From: Stenotrophomonas pavanii
Lineage (GTDB): Bacteria; Pseudomonadota; Gammaproteobacteria; Xanthomonadales; Xanthomonadaceae
Length of the DNA stretch: 64,000 bases
Direction: 5' to 3'
NCBI RefSeq assembly: GCF_900101175.1
Contig: NZ_FNFQ01000008.1
Coordinates: 1-64,000 of the forward strand
The notes beneath the pieces were generated by a model. It did not search any database. It had not been told where the DNA came from and was given only the letters and a program-made list of their open reading frames with translations. Positions within the stretch are counted from its first letter, which is position 1, and every line of letters starts with the position of its first letter. Shown one piece after another: positions 45,254-53,857 of the stretch. The translations under genes and the position numbers were made by a program.

Positions 45254-46264
45254 ATGACGGCTGTGCCCGCCCCTGTTTCCTCGACCGCGGCCGGCGCGCT
45301 GTCGGCGTTCCTGCGTGGCGTCGAGCGCCGCGCCCTGGTGGTGGCTGAACTGCAGTGCGGCGACGCCGCCCGTGCCGAGCAGACGCTGGTCGCGGTGATG
45401 CGCGCGTTCGCGGCCGTTGCCAGCGACCTGCCGATGGCGCAGTGGCCGACGCGCTTCTGGACCCTGCTGGGGCAACGCCAGGCACTGCGCGAGCCGGTGG
45501 GCGGGCAGTGGGCCGCGCCGTTGGCCGCGCTGGGCGGGATGGCGCCGCTGCCGCGCCTGGCGCTGCTGCTGCGGGTGGGCGGCAGCCTCGACGAGGGCAT
45601 TGCCATGCGCGTGCTCGACCAGGACGAGGCCGGCTACCAGCACCTGCTGGCCGACGCGTGCCCGCGTGATGCCCATGGCCAGCCCGACGCCGCGGCCTGG
45701 CGCCAGCTGGCCGAGCAGGTGCAGGCGCGTATCCGTGAACTGCCGGCCACGCGCCTGCAGCAGCTCCAGCAGCCGGCCGCACCCGTCGCGCACAACGAGG
45801 CGCCGACGTCCAGCTGGCGCGCTCCCCAGCGCGACGAGCGGGCCACCGCCCACGCCAACGCCAAGCGCCGTCGGGCGAGTGCCAAGCCGCGCTGGCGCGG
45901 TCCGCTGATCCTGCTGGCGACCGTGGCAGTGCTGCTGGCCGCGGCGCTGGGGTGGCGCTACCTGCAGGGGCATTCCATCGGCAGTGATGCGCCGCTGCCG
46001 GAGGGCGTCGTGGGCGAAGCCGGTCCAGTGACCGTGGAAGCGCTGCCGCCGAGCAAGGTCAATGCCACGCCGGACGCGACCCAGGCCCAAGCCCATGACG
46101 ACGCAGCGATGCTGGCCGATCGTGACTACCCGCTGGTCGCCGATGCCGACCTGTATGCGTGGACCGCCGCCGGCGGCCCGCTGCCGGTGGACGAATCGCA
46201 GTCCAGGCCAAGCCGGCCGGAGCCGGCCAGTGCCGCGCTGGAAACCGCTGCCGCCGATGAATAA
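45254..46264 (+). CDS. Hypothetical protein with one membrane segment, sigma-factor-like start
   Basis: A 336-residue protein. The N-terminal 110 residues (LSAFLRGVERRALVVAELQCGDAARAEQTLVAVMRAF) recall region 2 of extracytoplasmic sigma factors, but helix-turn-helix sequence is not seen. A basic stretch (NAKRRRASAKPRWR) precedes one membrane helix (about 216-234, LILLATVAVLLAAALGWRYL). The C-terminal 100 residues are acidic and likely periplasmic. A GGAG lies before the ATG. It overlaps the DUF3106 gene by eight bases. The function is unknown. Confidence 0.72.
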   Translation: MTAVPAPVSSTAAGALSAFLRGVERRALVVAELQCGDAARAEQTLVAVMRAFAAVASDLPMAQWPTRFWTLLGQRQALREPVGGQWAAPLAALGGMAPLPRLALLLRVGGSLDEGIAMRVLDQDEAGYQHLLADACPRDAHGQPDAAAWRQLAEQVQARIRELPATRLQQLQQPAAPVAHNEAPTSSWRAPQRDERATAHANAKRRRASAKPRWRGPLILLATVAVLLAAALGWRYLQGHSIGSDAPLPEGVVGEAGPVTVEALPPSKVNATPDATQAQAHDDAAMLADRDYPLVADADLYAWTAAGGPLPVDESQSRPSRPEPASAALETAAADE

Positions 46265-46841
46265 GTCCATGTTCGCCAGCCTGCTGCTGGCCCTGCCGCT
46301 GTCCCTGTCCGCCGCACCGCAGTCGTTGAGCGTGCCGTTGCCGCCACCGGTCCCGGGCAGTTCGCCGGCCACGCCGGCGTCGGCCGCTGCCACTCCAGCC
46401 CCTGCGGAGTTCGCCCAGCTGGATGCGCAGCAGCAGCGCCAGCGTCGCGCCGACTACGCCGCCTGGCGCGCATTGCCGGAAGCCGAACGCGAGCGCATCC
46501 GCCAGGCCGACGCGCGCTTCAATGCGCTGCCGGCCGATCAACAGCAGCGCATGCGCCAGCAGTTCCAGGCACAGGACCAGGCGTTCCGCGACGGGTGGCG
46601 ACTGGGCCCGCAGCTGGGCCTGGAGTTCCCCAAGCTGCACGGACTGTTCGGATTCGTGCCGCCGGAGCAACGCGAGTCGGCGCTGGCCGTGCTGCGCCAA
46701 CTCAGCCCGGCGCAGCTGGCCCAGCTGACCCTGGTCGCGCAGCGCACGCCGCCGCAGGAACGCGATGCGGTACGCAGCGCCTTCCTCGCGGTACCCGCCG
46801 CCGAACGCGACAGCTGGCTCAAGCGCCAGGCCGGCCAGTAG
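46257..46841 (+). CDS. DUF3106 exported protein
   Basis: A 194-residue protein with a signal peptide (MNKSMFASLLLALPLSLSAA) and a Pro/Ala linker. The DUF3106 helical part is typical: AAWRALPEAERERIRQADARFNALPADQQQRMR and later LSPAQLAQLTLVAQRTPPQERDAVRSAF. These short repeats end in xLPxxQRxxxR. The function is unknown. It is coupled to the upstream membrane gene. A perfect long palindrome begins right after its stop. Confidence 0.85.
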   Translation: MNKSMFASLLLALPLSLSAAPQSLSVPLPPPVPGSSPATPASAAATPAPAEFAQLDAQQQRQRRADYAAWRALPEAERERIRQADARFNALPADQQQRMRQQFQAQDQAFRDGWRLGPQLGLEFPKLHGLFGFVPPEQRESALAVLRQLSPAQLAQLTLVAQRTPPQERDAVRSAFLAVPAAERDSWLKRQAGQ

Positions 46842-46919
46842 AAAAAGGGGACGGAGGGGATTAAGTCGTATCAGGCCAGTCAGTGCCGAATGCGACTTAA
46901 TCCCCTCCGTCCCCTTTTT
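46842..46919. repeat. Perfect 27-bp inverted repeat with A- and T-runs
   Basis: Arms at 46842-46868 and 46893-46919 pair over all 27 bases (AAAAAGGGGACGG... and ...CCGTCCCCTTTTT) around a 24-base loop. The left arm follows directly after the DUF3106 stop. The T-rich end fits an intrinsic terminator, but the length and exactness suggest a mobile palindromic element. Confidence 0.88.
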
Positions 46920-47048
46920 GCTTGGGGCAGCCGCAACCTCGCATTCACGCCATGTCATGGGAATGCACGCGCTGCCCGCGTAAGATGGGCGCCCGCAACC
47001 CGGTGCCTGTGCCCTTCGCGCGCAACCGCAGTTCGCGTCAAGCACCTT

Positions 47049-48413
47049 ATGTCTACTGCAACCTCCACGCCGCGCTTCAGCAAGGAAGTCGGCGCCACCG
47101 GTCTGCTCGCCCTGCCGCTCGTGCTGGGCCATGTGTCCACCGGTCTGATCTCCTTCGTCGACAACGTGATTGCCGGCCACCACGCCACGGCCACCCTTGC
47201 CGCAGTCACCATCGGTACGGCGCTGCTGTGGCTGCCGATGCTGATTCCGATCGGCACCCTGATCTCGCTCACCGCCTCGGTGTCGCAGCTGCACGGCGCC
47301 GGCCGCGAGCGCGAGATCGGCCCGCTGTTCCGCCAGGCACTGTGGCTGGCGCTGGGGCTGGGGCTGATCATGTTCACCTTCCTCACCGTGGTGCCACCGC
47401 TGCTGCCGTCGTTCGGCATCGCGCCGGACATCGTGCCGGGGGCGACCGCGTTCCTGCACGCGGTGCGCTGGGGCGGGCCCGCGCTGACCCTGTACTTCTG
47501 CATGCGTTACCTGAGCGAAGGCATGCACTGGACGTTGCCGACCATGCTGCTCGGCTTCGGCGGCCTGCTGGTGCTGGCGCCGATGGGCTACGTGCTGGCC
47601 AATGGCAAGCTCGGTTTCCCGGAACTGGGTGCGGAAGGCCTGGGCATCGCTTCGGCGGTGATGATGTGGCTGCAGGCCACCGCGTTTGCCCTGTACCTGT
47701 GGCGCACCAAGCGCTTTGCCCACCTGCAGCTGTTCTCGCATTTCGAAGGGCCGCGCTGGAAGGCGATCTGGGAGCTGCTGCGCACCGGCCTGCCGATCGG
47801 CATCACCGTGCTGATGGAAGGTGGCTTGTTCATCGTCACCGCGTTGCTGATCGGTCGCCTGGGTGCCAATGAAGCGGCGGCGCACCAGATCGCGATCAAC
47901 GTCGCGCAGCTGTGCTTCATGATTCCGATGGGCGTGGCCGAGGCCACCACCGTGCGCGTCGGCCATGCGGTCGGCCGTGGCGATGGCTTCGGCGTGCGAC
48001 GCGCGGCCTGGGCCGGTTACGCGATCATCATGGGCACGCAGACGCTGTCGGCGGCGGTGCTGCTGTTCGGCCACGACGCCATCGTCGGCGTGTACACCAA
48101 CGACCTGGCGGTGGCCGGGCTGGCCTCGACCCTGCTGCTGTACGCGGCCACCTTCCAGTTCCCGGACGGCATCCAGGTACTGTCGGCCGGTGCGCTGCGC
48201 GGCCTGAAGGACACCCGCGTGCCGATGTTCATCGCCATGTTCGCGTACTGGGGCCTGGGCATGCCGCTCGGCGCCGGGCTCGGCCTGGGGCTGGGCATGG
48301 GCCCGCAGGGCATGTGGATCGGCCTGATCGTCGGCCTGACTGCCGCTGCCATCCTGATGGGCTGGCGCCTGCGCCGCAGCAGCCTGCGCATCGGCCAGTC
48401 GATGCTGTCCTGA
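47049..48413 (+). CDS. MATE-family multidrug efflux protein (NorM type)
   Basis: A 454-residue inner-membrane exporter with about 12 helices in two six-helix halves. Typical marks are the start TGLLALPLVLGHVSTGLISFVDNVIAGHH, PIGTLISLTASVSQLHGAGRE, LPIGITVLMEGGLFIVTALLIGRLGANEAAAHQIAINVAQLCFMIP and GALRGLKDTRVP. It would expel cationic drugs in exchange for Na+ or H+. The ATG at 47049 was chosen at the normal N-terminus. A longer frame enters the palindrome. Confidence 0.93.
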   Translation: MSTATSTPRFSKEVGATGLLALPLVLGHVSTGLISFVDNVIAGHHATATLAAVTIGTALLWLPMLIPIGTLISLTASVSQLHGAGREREIGPLFRQALWLALGLGLIMFTFLTVVPPLLPSFGIAPDIVPGATAFLHAVRWGGPALTLYFCMRYLSEGMHWTLPTMLLGFGGLLVLAPMGYVLANGKLGFPELGAEGLGIASAVMMWLQATAFALYLWRTKRFAHLQLFSHFEGPRWKAIWELLRTGLPIGITVLMEGGLFIVTALLIGRLGANEAAAHQIAINVAQLCFMIPMGVAEATTVRVGHAVGRGDGFGVRRAAWAGYAIIMGTQTLSAAVLLFGHDAIVGVYTNDLAVAGLASTLLLYAATFQFPDGIQVLSAGALRGLKDTRVPMFIAMFAYWGLGMPLGAGLGLGLGMGPQGMWIGLIVGLTAAAILMGWRLRRSSLRIGQSMLS

Positions 48414-48527
48414 TCGTCCCGCCCGCCTGCCCACCCATGGCGGGCGATCCCCTGACTTGTGTCCGATGCCGCATCACGCGGCAACGGCTATGCTGGTACC
48501 ACGGCAAGAAGCCATCCGGAGCGTTCC

Positions 48528-50450
48528 ATGAATCAACCCGTGCCCCCGCTGCCCCCGGCGCGTCGCAATCCCGTCGCCAGTTTCTTCATCGGGCTGTGGG
48601 ACGTCATGAACTTCACCCGCCGGTTGATCCTCAACCTGGTGTTCTTCGGCCTGCTGTTCCTGCTGCTGGTGATGTTCGTCATCGCCGCCGGCATGGGCGC
48701 CGGTGCCAGCAAGTCGCTGCAGGACCGCACCACGCTGGTGATCGCGCCGGAGGGCCGCCTGGTCGAGCAGTTCAGCGCCGATCCGGTCAGCCGCGCGCTG
48801 GCCAAGGCGGTGGGTGACAACGGTGCCGAAGAGATCCAGCTGCGCGACCTGCTGCGGGTGATCGAGTCGGCCAAGGAAGACAAGAAGATCGAGCGCGTGG
48901 TGCTGGAACTGGACAAGCTGCAGCCGTCCGGCTTCGCCTCGCTGCGTGAGGTGGCCGCCGCGCTGCAGGACCTGCGCGCGTCCGGCAAGCAGCTGGTGGC
49001 CTACAGCGAGAGCATGGGCCAGTCGCAGTACCTGCTGGCCGCGCAGGCCGACGAGGTCTACCTGGACCCGATGGGCTCGGTCGTGCTCGAGGGCCTCGGC
49101 CGCTACCGCCAGTATTTCCGCACCGGCCTGCAGGACAAGCTGGGCGTGGACGTACACCTGTTCAAGGTGGGCGAGTACAAGTCCGCAGCCGAGCCGTACG
49201 TGCTCGACGCGGCGTCACCGGCCTCCAAGGAAGCCGACCTGTTCTGGATGAACGACGTCTGGCAGCGTTACCTGGGCGACATCGCCAAGGCCCGCCGCCT
49301 GGATCCGGCACAGCTGGCCGCCGGCATCGACACGCTGCCGGAAGGCATTGCCGCCGCCGGTGGCGACCTGGCCAAGTTCGCGCTGCAGCAGAAGCTGGTG
49401 ACCGCGCTGAAGACCCGCGAGGAATTCGAGGATCTGATGATCGAGCGCGGCGTCGCCGACGACGATGCCGACGGCGGTTTCCGCAACGTCGACTTCGGCC
49501 GTTACCTGGCCCTGCTCGACGCCCGTCGCAACCCGGTGGACTCGCGTCCGCAGGTGGCGGTGGTGGTGGCGTCCGGCGAGATCAGCGGTGGTGACCTGCC
49601 GGCCGGCCGCATCGGTGGCGAGTCGACCTCGGCGCTGCTGCGTGCCGCGCGTGACGACGAGAACGTGAAGTCGGTGGTGCTGCGCGTGGATTCGCCCGGT
49701 GGTGAAGTGTTCGCCTCCGAGCAGATCCGTCGTGAAGTGGTGGCCCTGCAGGCCGCTGGCAAGCCGGTGGTGGTGTCGATGGGCGACCTGGCCGCCTCCG
49801 GTGGCTACTGGATCAGCATGAACGCCGATCGCATCTATGCCGATCCGTCGACCATCACCGGTTCGATCGGCATCTTCGGCATGGTGCCGAACTTCAGCCG
49901 CGCGCTGGACAAGATCGGCGTGCACACCGACGGTGTCGGCACCACCCGTTTCGCCGGGGCTTTCGACGTTACCCGGCCGATGGACCCGGCGGTGGGCCAG
50001 GTCATCCAGACGGTGATCAACAAGGGCTACGCCGACTTCACCGGCCGTGTCGCCGACGCCCGCAAGAAGCCGGTCGAGGCGGTGGACGAGGTCGCCCGCG
50101 GCCGCGTGTGGAGCGGTGCACAGGCCAAGGAACGCGGCCTGGTCGATGCGTTTGGCGGGCTGAAGGATGCCGTGGCCGACGCGGCCAGCCGCGCCAAGCT
50201 CGGCAAGGCCGATGCCTATCGCGTGCGCTACATCGAGAAGGCGGCCACGCCGTTCGCGCAGTTCGTCAGCGGGTTCGCCGGCAGCCGGGCCGGTGCGTGG
50301 ATGCTGGCCGATTCGGGCGTGGCGCGGATGATGCTGGCCCGCACGATGCCGGACGTGGATACGCAGCTGCGCTTCGTCGAGAACGCCGCCCGCGAGAAGG
50401 GCAACGGTGCACCGGTGAAGGCGCTGGCGTACTGCTTCTGCGGGTTCTGA
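48528..50450 (+). CDS. sppA: Signal peptide peptidase SppA (67-kDa type)
   Basis: A 640-residue inner-membrane protease that clears released signal peptides. One N-terminal membrane helix (about 34-60, LILNLVFFGLLFLLLVMFVIAAGMG) anchors it. The Ser-Lys dyad is visible: Lys218 in VGEYKSAAEPY and Ser424 in GDLAASGGYWIS, matching the E. coli residues. The two tandem S49 domains are both present. A CGGAGC precedes the ATG. A terminator follows. Confidence 0.95.
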   Translation: MNQPVPPLPPARRNPVASFFIGLWDVMNFTRRLILNLVFFGLLFLLLVMFVIAAGMGAGASKSLQDRTTLVIAPEGRLVEQFSADPVSRALAKAVGDNGAEEIQLRDLLRVIESAKEDKKIERVVLELDKLQPSGFASLREVAAALQDLRASGKQLVAYSESMGQSQYLLAAQADEVYLDPMGSVVLEGLGRYRQYFRTGLQDKLGVDVHLFKVGEYKSAAEPYVLDAASPASKEADLFWMNDVWQRYLGDIAKARRLDPAQLAAGIDTLPEGIAAAGGDLAKFALQQKLVTALKTREEFEDLMIERGVADDDADGGFRNVDFGRYLALLDARRNPVDSRPQVAVVVASGEISGGDLPAGRIGGESTSALLRAARDDENVKSVVLRVDSPGGEVFASEQIRREVVALQAAGKPVVVSMGDLAASGGYWISMNADRIYADPSTITGSIGIFGMVPNFSRALDKIGVHTDGVGTTRFAGAFDVTRPMDPAVGQVIQTVINKGYADFTGRVADARKKPVEAVDEVARGRVWSGAQAKERGLVDAFGGLKDAVADAASRAKLGKADAYRVRYIEKAATPFAQFVSGFAGSRAGAWMLADSGVARMMLARTMPDVDTQLRFVENAAREKGNGAPVKALAYCFCGF

Positions 50451-50470
50451 TCGGCAGCAGTAGTGAATGA

Positions 50471-50496
50471 AAACGCCCGGCGCAGGCCGGGCGTTT
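50471..50496 (+). terminator. Rho-independent terminator of sppA
   Basis: AAACGCCCGGC-GCAG-GCCGGGCGTTT has an 11-bp perfect stem and a T-run, 20 bases after the sppA stop. Confidence 0.95.
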
Positions 50497-50505
50497 TTCG
50501 TTGAT

Positions 50506-50545
50506 GGGGCCGGACCCCTCTGCAGCGCATAGGGCTCTGACCCGA
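50506..50545 (-). repeat. Third copy of the GGGTCAGAGCCC-type palindrome
   Basis: Read on the minus strand GGGTCAGAGCCCTATGCG leads to AGGGGTCCGGCCCC. It is diverged from the copies at 39590 and 42602 but shares the same ends. It lies just before the lipoprotein stop. Confidence 0.7.
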
Positions 50546-50549
50546 CAGG

Positions 50550-50762
50550 TCACTGCGTCGCGTCAGCCTCGGCCTTGCGCTCGCTCGCAGCGGCGTCATC
50601 GACAGTCTTCTGCACGCCCTTGGCGCGGTCCAGCGGCTGCTGGATCGCGCGTGCCATGGCCTGCGGTTCCGGCGGCTTCTCCGGGTTCGGCGTGGGCGGA
50701 CGCTGGCAGGCCGACAGCAGCACGGTGGCCAGCAGGGATGTGGACAGGATCAGGATGCGCAT
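50550..50762 (-). CDS. Small putative lipoprotein
   Basis: A 70-residue protein with a lipobox LLSAC (Cys19) after a short signal (MRILILSTSLLATVLLSAC). The mature part is Pro-rich, then charged and helical (DRAKGVQKTVDDAAASERKAEAD). It has no known family. A much longer in-frame reading extends upstream through the SDR promoter and is rejected, since the lipobox start is clear. Confidence 0.75.
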   Translation of the reverse strand: MRILILSTSLLATVLLSACQRPPTPNPEKPPEPQAMARAIQQPLDRAKGVQKTVDDAAASERKAEADATQ

Positions 50763-50873
50763 GGCGGCACTCCGTGATGGGCGTGCGCGCAGTGTCGCAT
50801 CTACCGCAGGCGGCTGCCGTGAGCGCGTATCCTTGTGGCATCGGAACACAGTGGGCCCGGCCCCGGAGGACAC

Positions 50874-51650
50874 ATGACCCAGCAACGGTGGCGCCTGGAC
50901 GGCCAGACCGCCCTGATCACCGGCGCCAGTGCCGGCATCGGCCTGGCCATCGCGCATGAACTGGCCGGGTTCGGTGCCGACCTGATGATCGTCGGCCGCG
51001 ATATCGACATGCTGGAGACCGCGCGCGACGAGTTGCTGGACGTATATCCGCAGATGCAGGTCCACGCGCTGGCCGCCGATGTCTCCGATGACGAAGACCG
51101 CCGGCAGATCCTGGACTGGGTGGAAGACCACAGCGATGGCCTGCACATCCTGGTCAACAACGCCGGTGGCAACGTCACCAAGGCGGCCACGGAGTATTCC
51201 GAGGACGAATGGCGCCAGATCTTCGAGACCAACCTGTTCTCGGCCTTCGAGCTGTCGCGCTACGCGCACCCGCTGCTGGCCCGGCACGCGTCGTCGTCGA
51301 TCGTCAATGTCGGCAGCGTTTCCGGCCTGACCCATGTGCGCAGTGGCGTGGTCTACGGCATGAGCAAGGCGGCGATGCACCAGATGACCCGCAACCTGGC
51401 CGTCGAATGGGCCGAGGACGGCATCCGGGTCAACGCGGTGGCGCCCTGGTACATCCGCACCCGGCGCACCTCCGGCCCGTTGTCGGACCCGGACTACTAC
51501 GAGGAAGTGATCAACCGTACGCCGATGCGCCGTATCGGCGAGCCGGAGGAAGTGGCCGCCGCCGTCGGCTTCCTGTGCCTGCCGGCGGCCAGCTACGTCA
51601 CCGGCGAGTGCATCGCAGTGGATGGCGGCTTCCTGCGCTACGGGTTCTGA
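50874..51650 (+). CDS. Short-chain dehydrogenase/reductase (tropinone-reductase-like)
   Basis: A 258-residue NAD(P)-dependent oxidoreductase. Marks are the nucleotide site TGASAGIG (16-23), NNAGG, the catalytic Ser in NVGSVSGLT and YGMSKAA with Tyr and Lys. The substrate-binding loop and C-terminal GGFLRYGF fit the classical SDR group close to tropinone reductases and 3-oxoacyl-ACP reductase. The true substrate is unknown. A CCGGAGGACAC precedes the ATG at 50874, giving a good start. Confidence 0.9.
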   Translation: MTQQRWRLDGQTALITGASAGIGLAIAHELAGFGADLMIVGRDIDMLETARDELLDVYPQMQVHALAADVSDDEDRRQILDWVEDHSDGLHILVNNAGGNVTKAATEYSEDEWRQIFETNLFSAFELSRYAHPLLARHASSSIVNVGSVSGLTHVRSGVVYGMSKAAMHQMTRNLAVEWAEDGIRVNAVAPWYIRTRRTSGPLSDPDYYEEVINRTPMRRIGEPEEVAAAVGFLCLPAASYVTGECIAVDGGFLRYGF

Positions 51651-51660
51651 TCTTCCGGTG

Positions 51661-51733
51661 GTCGTGCCGGCCGCTGGCCGGCAACTGCAATCATCTGAAA
51701 ATCCTGCGATTGCCGGCCAGCGGCCGGCACGAC
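51661..51733. repeat. Inverted pair of SMAG-type hairpins with GTCG heads
   Basis: GTCG heads TGCCGGCC-GCT-GGCCGGCA at 51661-51683. Its inverted copy ends in CGAC at 51733. The pair lies between the converging SDR and DUF4124 genes. Confidence 0.8.
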
Positions 51734-51743
51734 CGGATGGTTG

Positions 51744-52457
51744 TCACCCCGGCACCGGGCAGTTGCTGGCCTCCAGCACGCCCTGCAGTCGTTCGCGCTC
51801 GCCGCGCGCCGTGTCGCGGTTTTCCGGCGAGGCGAACCGCTCACGCCCCCGCGCATCGCGGAAGCGTTGCTGCCAACTGCTGCAGCGCTGCGCTTCCGGC
51901 AGCGCCTCGCAGCGGTCGCGCACCACCTCGCAGCCGGCGGCGTTGACCGGCGTGGCGCCGCCCAGGCCCTGTACGGTCATCAGTTCGCAGCGTCCGGGGG
52001 CGGCTTCGTACTCGTGCAGGTAGCCGCCGCCCTGGCTGTCGGTGCACTGGAAGATCGGTGGCAGCGGCGGCTTCGGCGGCGCATGGCTGTCTGGCGCGGC
52101 ATCGGCCTGGCGCGGCAGCGCTGCACTGTCGAGTATCAGATCGCCGCCTTCGCGTTCGACCATGCCGGCTTCCATGATCGTGCGCCCTTCACCGGGGCGG
52201 CGAGGCGCGGGTGCGGGAACGGATGGCGCAGTGGCCGCGGCCGGTTCGGGCGCGGCCGGCACGGGTGCCGCTGAGGCCGGCGCCGGCGGAGCACTGGCCG
52301 GCACCCGCACCACCTGCTGCTTGCTGCCGGTCGGGCAGGGCGTGCGTTGCAGGGTGGGCACATCGCTGCTGCTGGAGGTGCAGCGGTAGATCACCCCGTC
52401 GTCGGCCAACGCGTTGCCGGCGAACAGGCCCAGGGCCAGCCAGATCGGATTCTTCAT
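51744..52457 (-). CDS. DUF4124-type exported protein
   Basis: A 237-residue protein. Signal peptide MKNPIWLALGLFAGNALA. The first domain (IYRCTSSSSDVPTLQRTPCPTGSKQQV) matches DUF4124, a small Cys-paired module. A Pro/Ala linker leads to a second Cys-rich part (FQCTDSQGGGYLHEYEAAPGRCELM, later VVRDRCEALPEAQRCSSWQQRF). The function is unknown. A similar gene follows upstream on the same strand (52492-53181). Confidence 0.8.
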   Translation of the reverse strand: MKNPIWLALGLFAGNALADDGVIYRCTSSSSDVPTLQRTPCPTGSKQQVVRVPASAPPAPASAAPVPAAPEPAAATAPSVPAPAPRRPGEGRTIMEAGMVEREGGDLILDSAALPRQADAAPDSHAPPKPPLPPIFQCTDSQGGGYLHEYEAAPGRCELMTVQGLGGATPVNAAGCEVVRDRCEALPEAQRCSSWQQRFRDARGRERFASPENRDTARGERERLQGVLEASNCPVPG

Positions 52458-52491
52458 GCGCACAGCGTACATGCCCCGGCAGGCATCGCGC

Positions 52492-53181
52492 TCAGCGTTC
52501 GCAGTCCCGCGACAGGCGCGCGTCGATGCCACGTTGTTCGTTGCTGATGTCCGTGCGCTCGCTCTGCAGCGCGCTGTTGTAGCGGCGATCCAGTTCCCAG
52601 CGGCGGTCACGCAGGCGCGCGCAGACTTCCTGCGGCGGCAGCGCATGGCAGCTGTCACGGACCAGCACGCTGCCGGCCGGCACCTGCACGCCGACGCCCA
52701 CCGCAGGCGGCCGGTAGCCGGCGCCTTCACCGATCGGCGCACCGACCGGCGAGCCGAAGCCCGGGCGTGGACCGGGATGGACCGCGCCGTGGTGCCCGTG
52801 CGGGAGCCACACGCTGGTCCACAATGGGACCCAGCGCGGATTGCCCTCGTTGCTGTCGCTGGTGTAGCGGCGACCGTCGTCGCTCACGCACTCGTACAAC
52901 GGCTGTGGCGGCTGGATGTAGACGTGGCGGACTTCGCGATCGCGCATCACCGGAGCCTCGCTGGGCGCTGCGGGAGGGGCGTCACTGCGCACCACCCGCG
53001 GCGCGGGATCACGGGGCCGCTGCAGGTCGCGGACTTCCTGCCGGCCGCTGCTGCACGGCCTGTCCTGCAGGGCGACGGCGCCATTGCTGGCGACACAGCG
53101 GTACACGCGCACGTCCTCGGCGGCCAGTGCGGTCGATGACAGCAGCAGGCACAGGCCCAGGGCGGTGCGCGGCAGGTTCAT
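52492..53181 (-). CDS. DUF4124-type exported protein, paralogue of the neighbour
   Basis: A 229-residue protein with signal peptide MNLPRTALGLCLLLSSTALA. Its layout repeats that of the neighbour: VYRCVASNGAVALQDRPCSSGRQEV, a Pro-rich linker, YECVSDDGRRYTSDSNEGNPRW, and a C-terminal VLVRDSCHALPPQEVCARLRDRRWELDRRYNSAL. The two genes are 34 bases apart and likely arose by duplication. The function is unknown. Confidence 0.82.
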   Translation of the reverse strand: MNLPRTALGLCLLLSSTALAAEDVRVYRCVASNGAVALQDRPCSSGRQEVRDLQRPRDPAPRVVRSDAPPAAPSEAPVMRDREVRHVYIQPPQPLYECVSDDGRRYTSDSNEGNPRWVPLWTSVWLPHGHHGAVHPGPRPGFGSPVGAPIGEGAGYRPPAVGVGVQVPAGSVLVRDSCHALPPQEVCARLRDRRWELDRRYNSALQSERTDISNEQRGIDARLSRDCER

Positions 53182-53224
53182 GGCGGCAGGGTGCGCGATT
53201 GTGCGCGGCAGTGCAATCGCCCGC

Positions 53225-53785
53225 TCAGGAGCGCAGCACGTTGCCGCTGAGCGCGTCGCGGATGGGGGTCGGCTGGGCCAGGCCGCCGGTTTCGCCGTCG
53301 AGCAGGCCATCGAGCAGGCGCAGCAGGCGCGGATCAAGTTCGGCACGGCTGCGGGCCGGCGGCTCTCCGGCCAGGTTGGCGCTGGTGGAGACCAGAGGAC
53401 CGCCCCAGGCGCGGCACAGTGCAACCACCAGCGGGTGGGCACTGATGCGCACGGCGATGCCGCTGTGCTCACCGGTGACCCAGGGCTTGGCGCGCGGACC
53501 GGTCGGCAGGATCCAGGTGTTGGCCCCCGGCCAGCTGGCCAGGACCGCGCGCTGGCGGGCGTCGGGCAGTGCCTGCAGGCGCACCCAGCCCTCCAGCTGC
53601 GACAGGTCGGCGGCCACCAGGATCATGCCCTTCTCGATCGGGCGCTGCTTCAGCCGCAGCACCATGTGCACCGCCGCCTCATGCGAGGGGTCGCAGCCCA
53701 GGCCCCAGACCGCTTCGGTCGGATAGGCGATCACGCCACCGGCGCGGAGCGTGGCGACAGCGGAGTCCAGGGTGAGTTCTTTCAT
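53225..53785 (-). CDS. tsaC: Threonylcarbamoyl-AMP synthase (Sua5/YrdC family)
   Basis: A 186-residue enzyme that makes threonylcarbamoyl-AMP from threonine, bicarbonate and ATP, the first step to t6A37 in tRNAs. Marks are GGVIAYPTEAVWGLGCDP (16-33), LRLKQRPIEKGMILV and GPLVSTSANLAGEPPA. The length fits the short YrdC/TsaC form without the Sua5 C-terminal domain. It is in the topA-tsaC neighbourhood common to gamma-proteobacteria. Confidence 0.94.
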   Translation of the reverse strand: MKELTLDSAVATLRAGGVIAYPTEAVWGLGCDPSHEAAVHMVLRLKQRPIEKGMILVAADLSQLEGWVRLQALPDARQRAVLASWPGANTWILPTGPRAKPWVTGEHSGIAVRISAHPLVVALCRAWGGPLVSTSANLAGEPPARSRAELDPRLLRLLDGLLDGETGGLAQPTPIRDALSGNVLRS

Positions 53786-53857
53786 GGCGGCGACCGGCCC
53801 GACGTGGGCCTTCATTATCCTCCTGCGGCGTGCAGAAGGGGTGGACCCTGGCACCCG

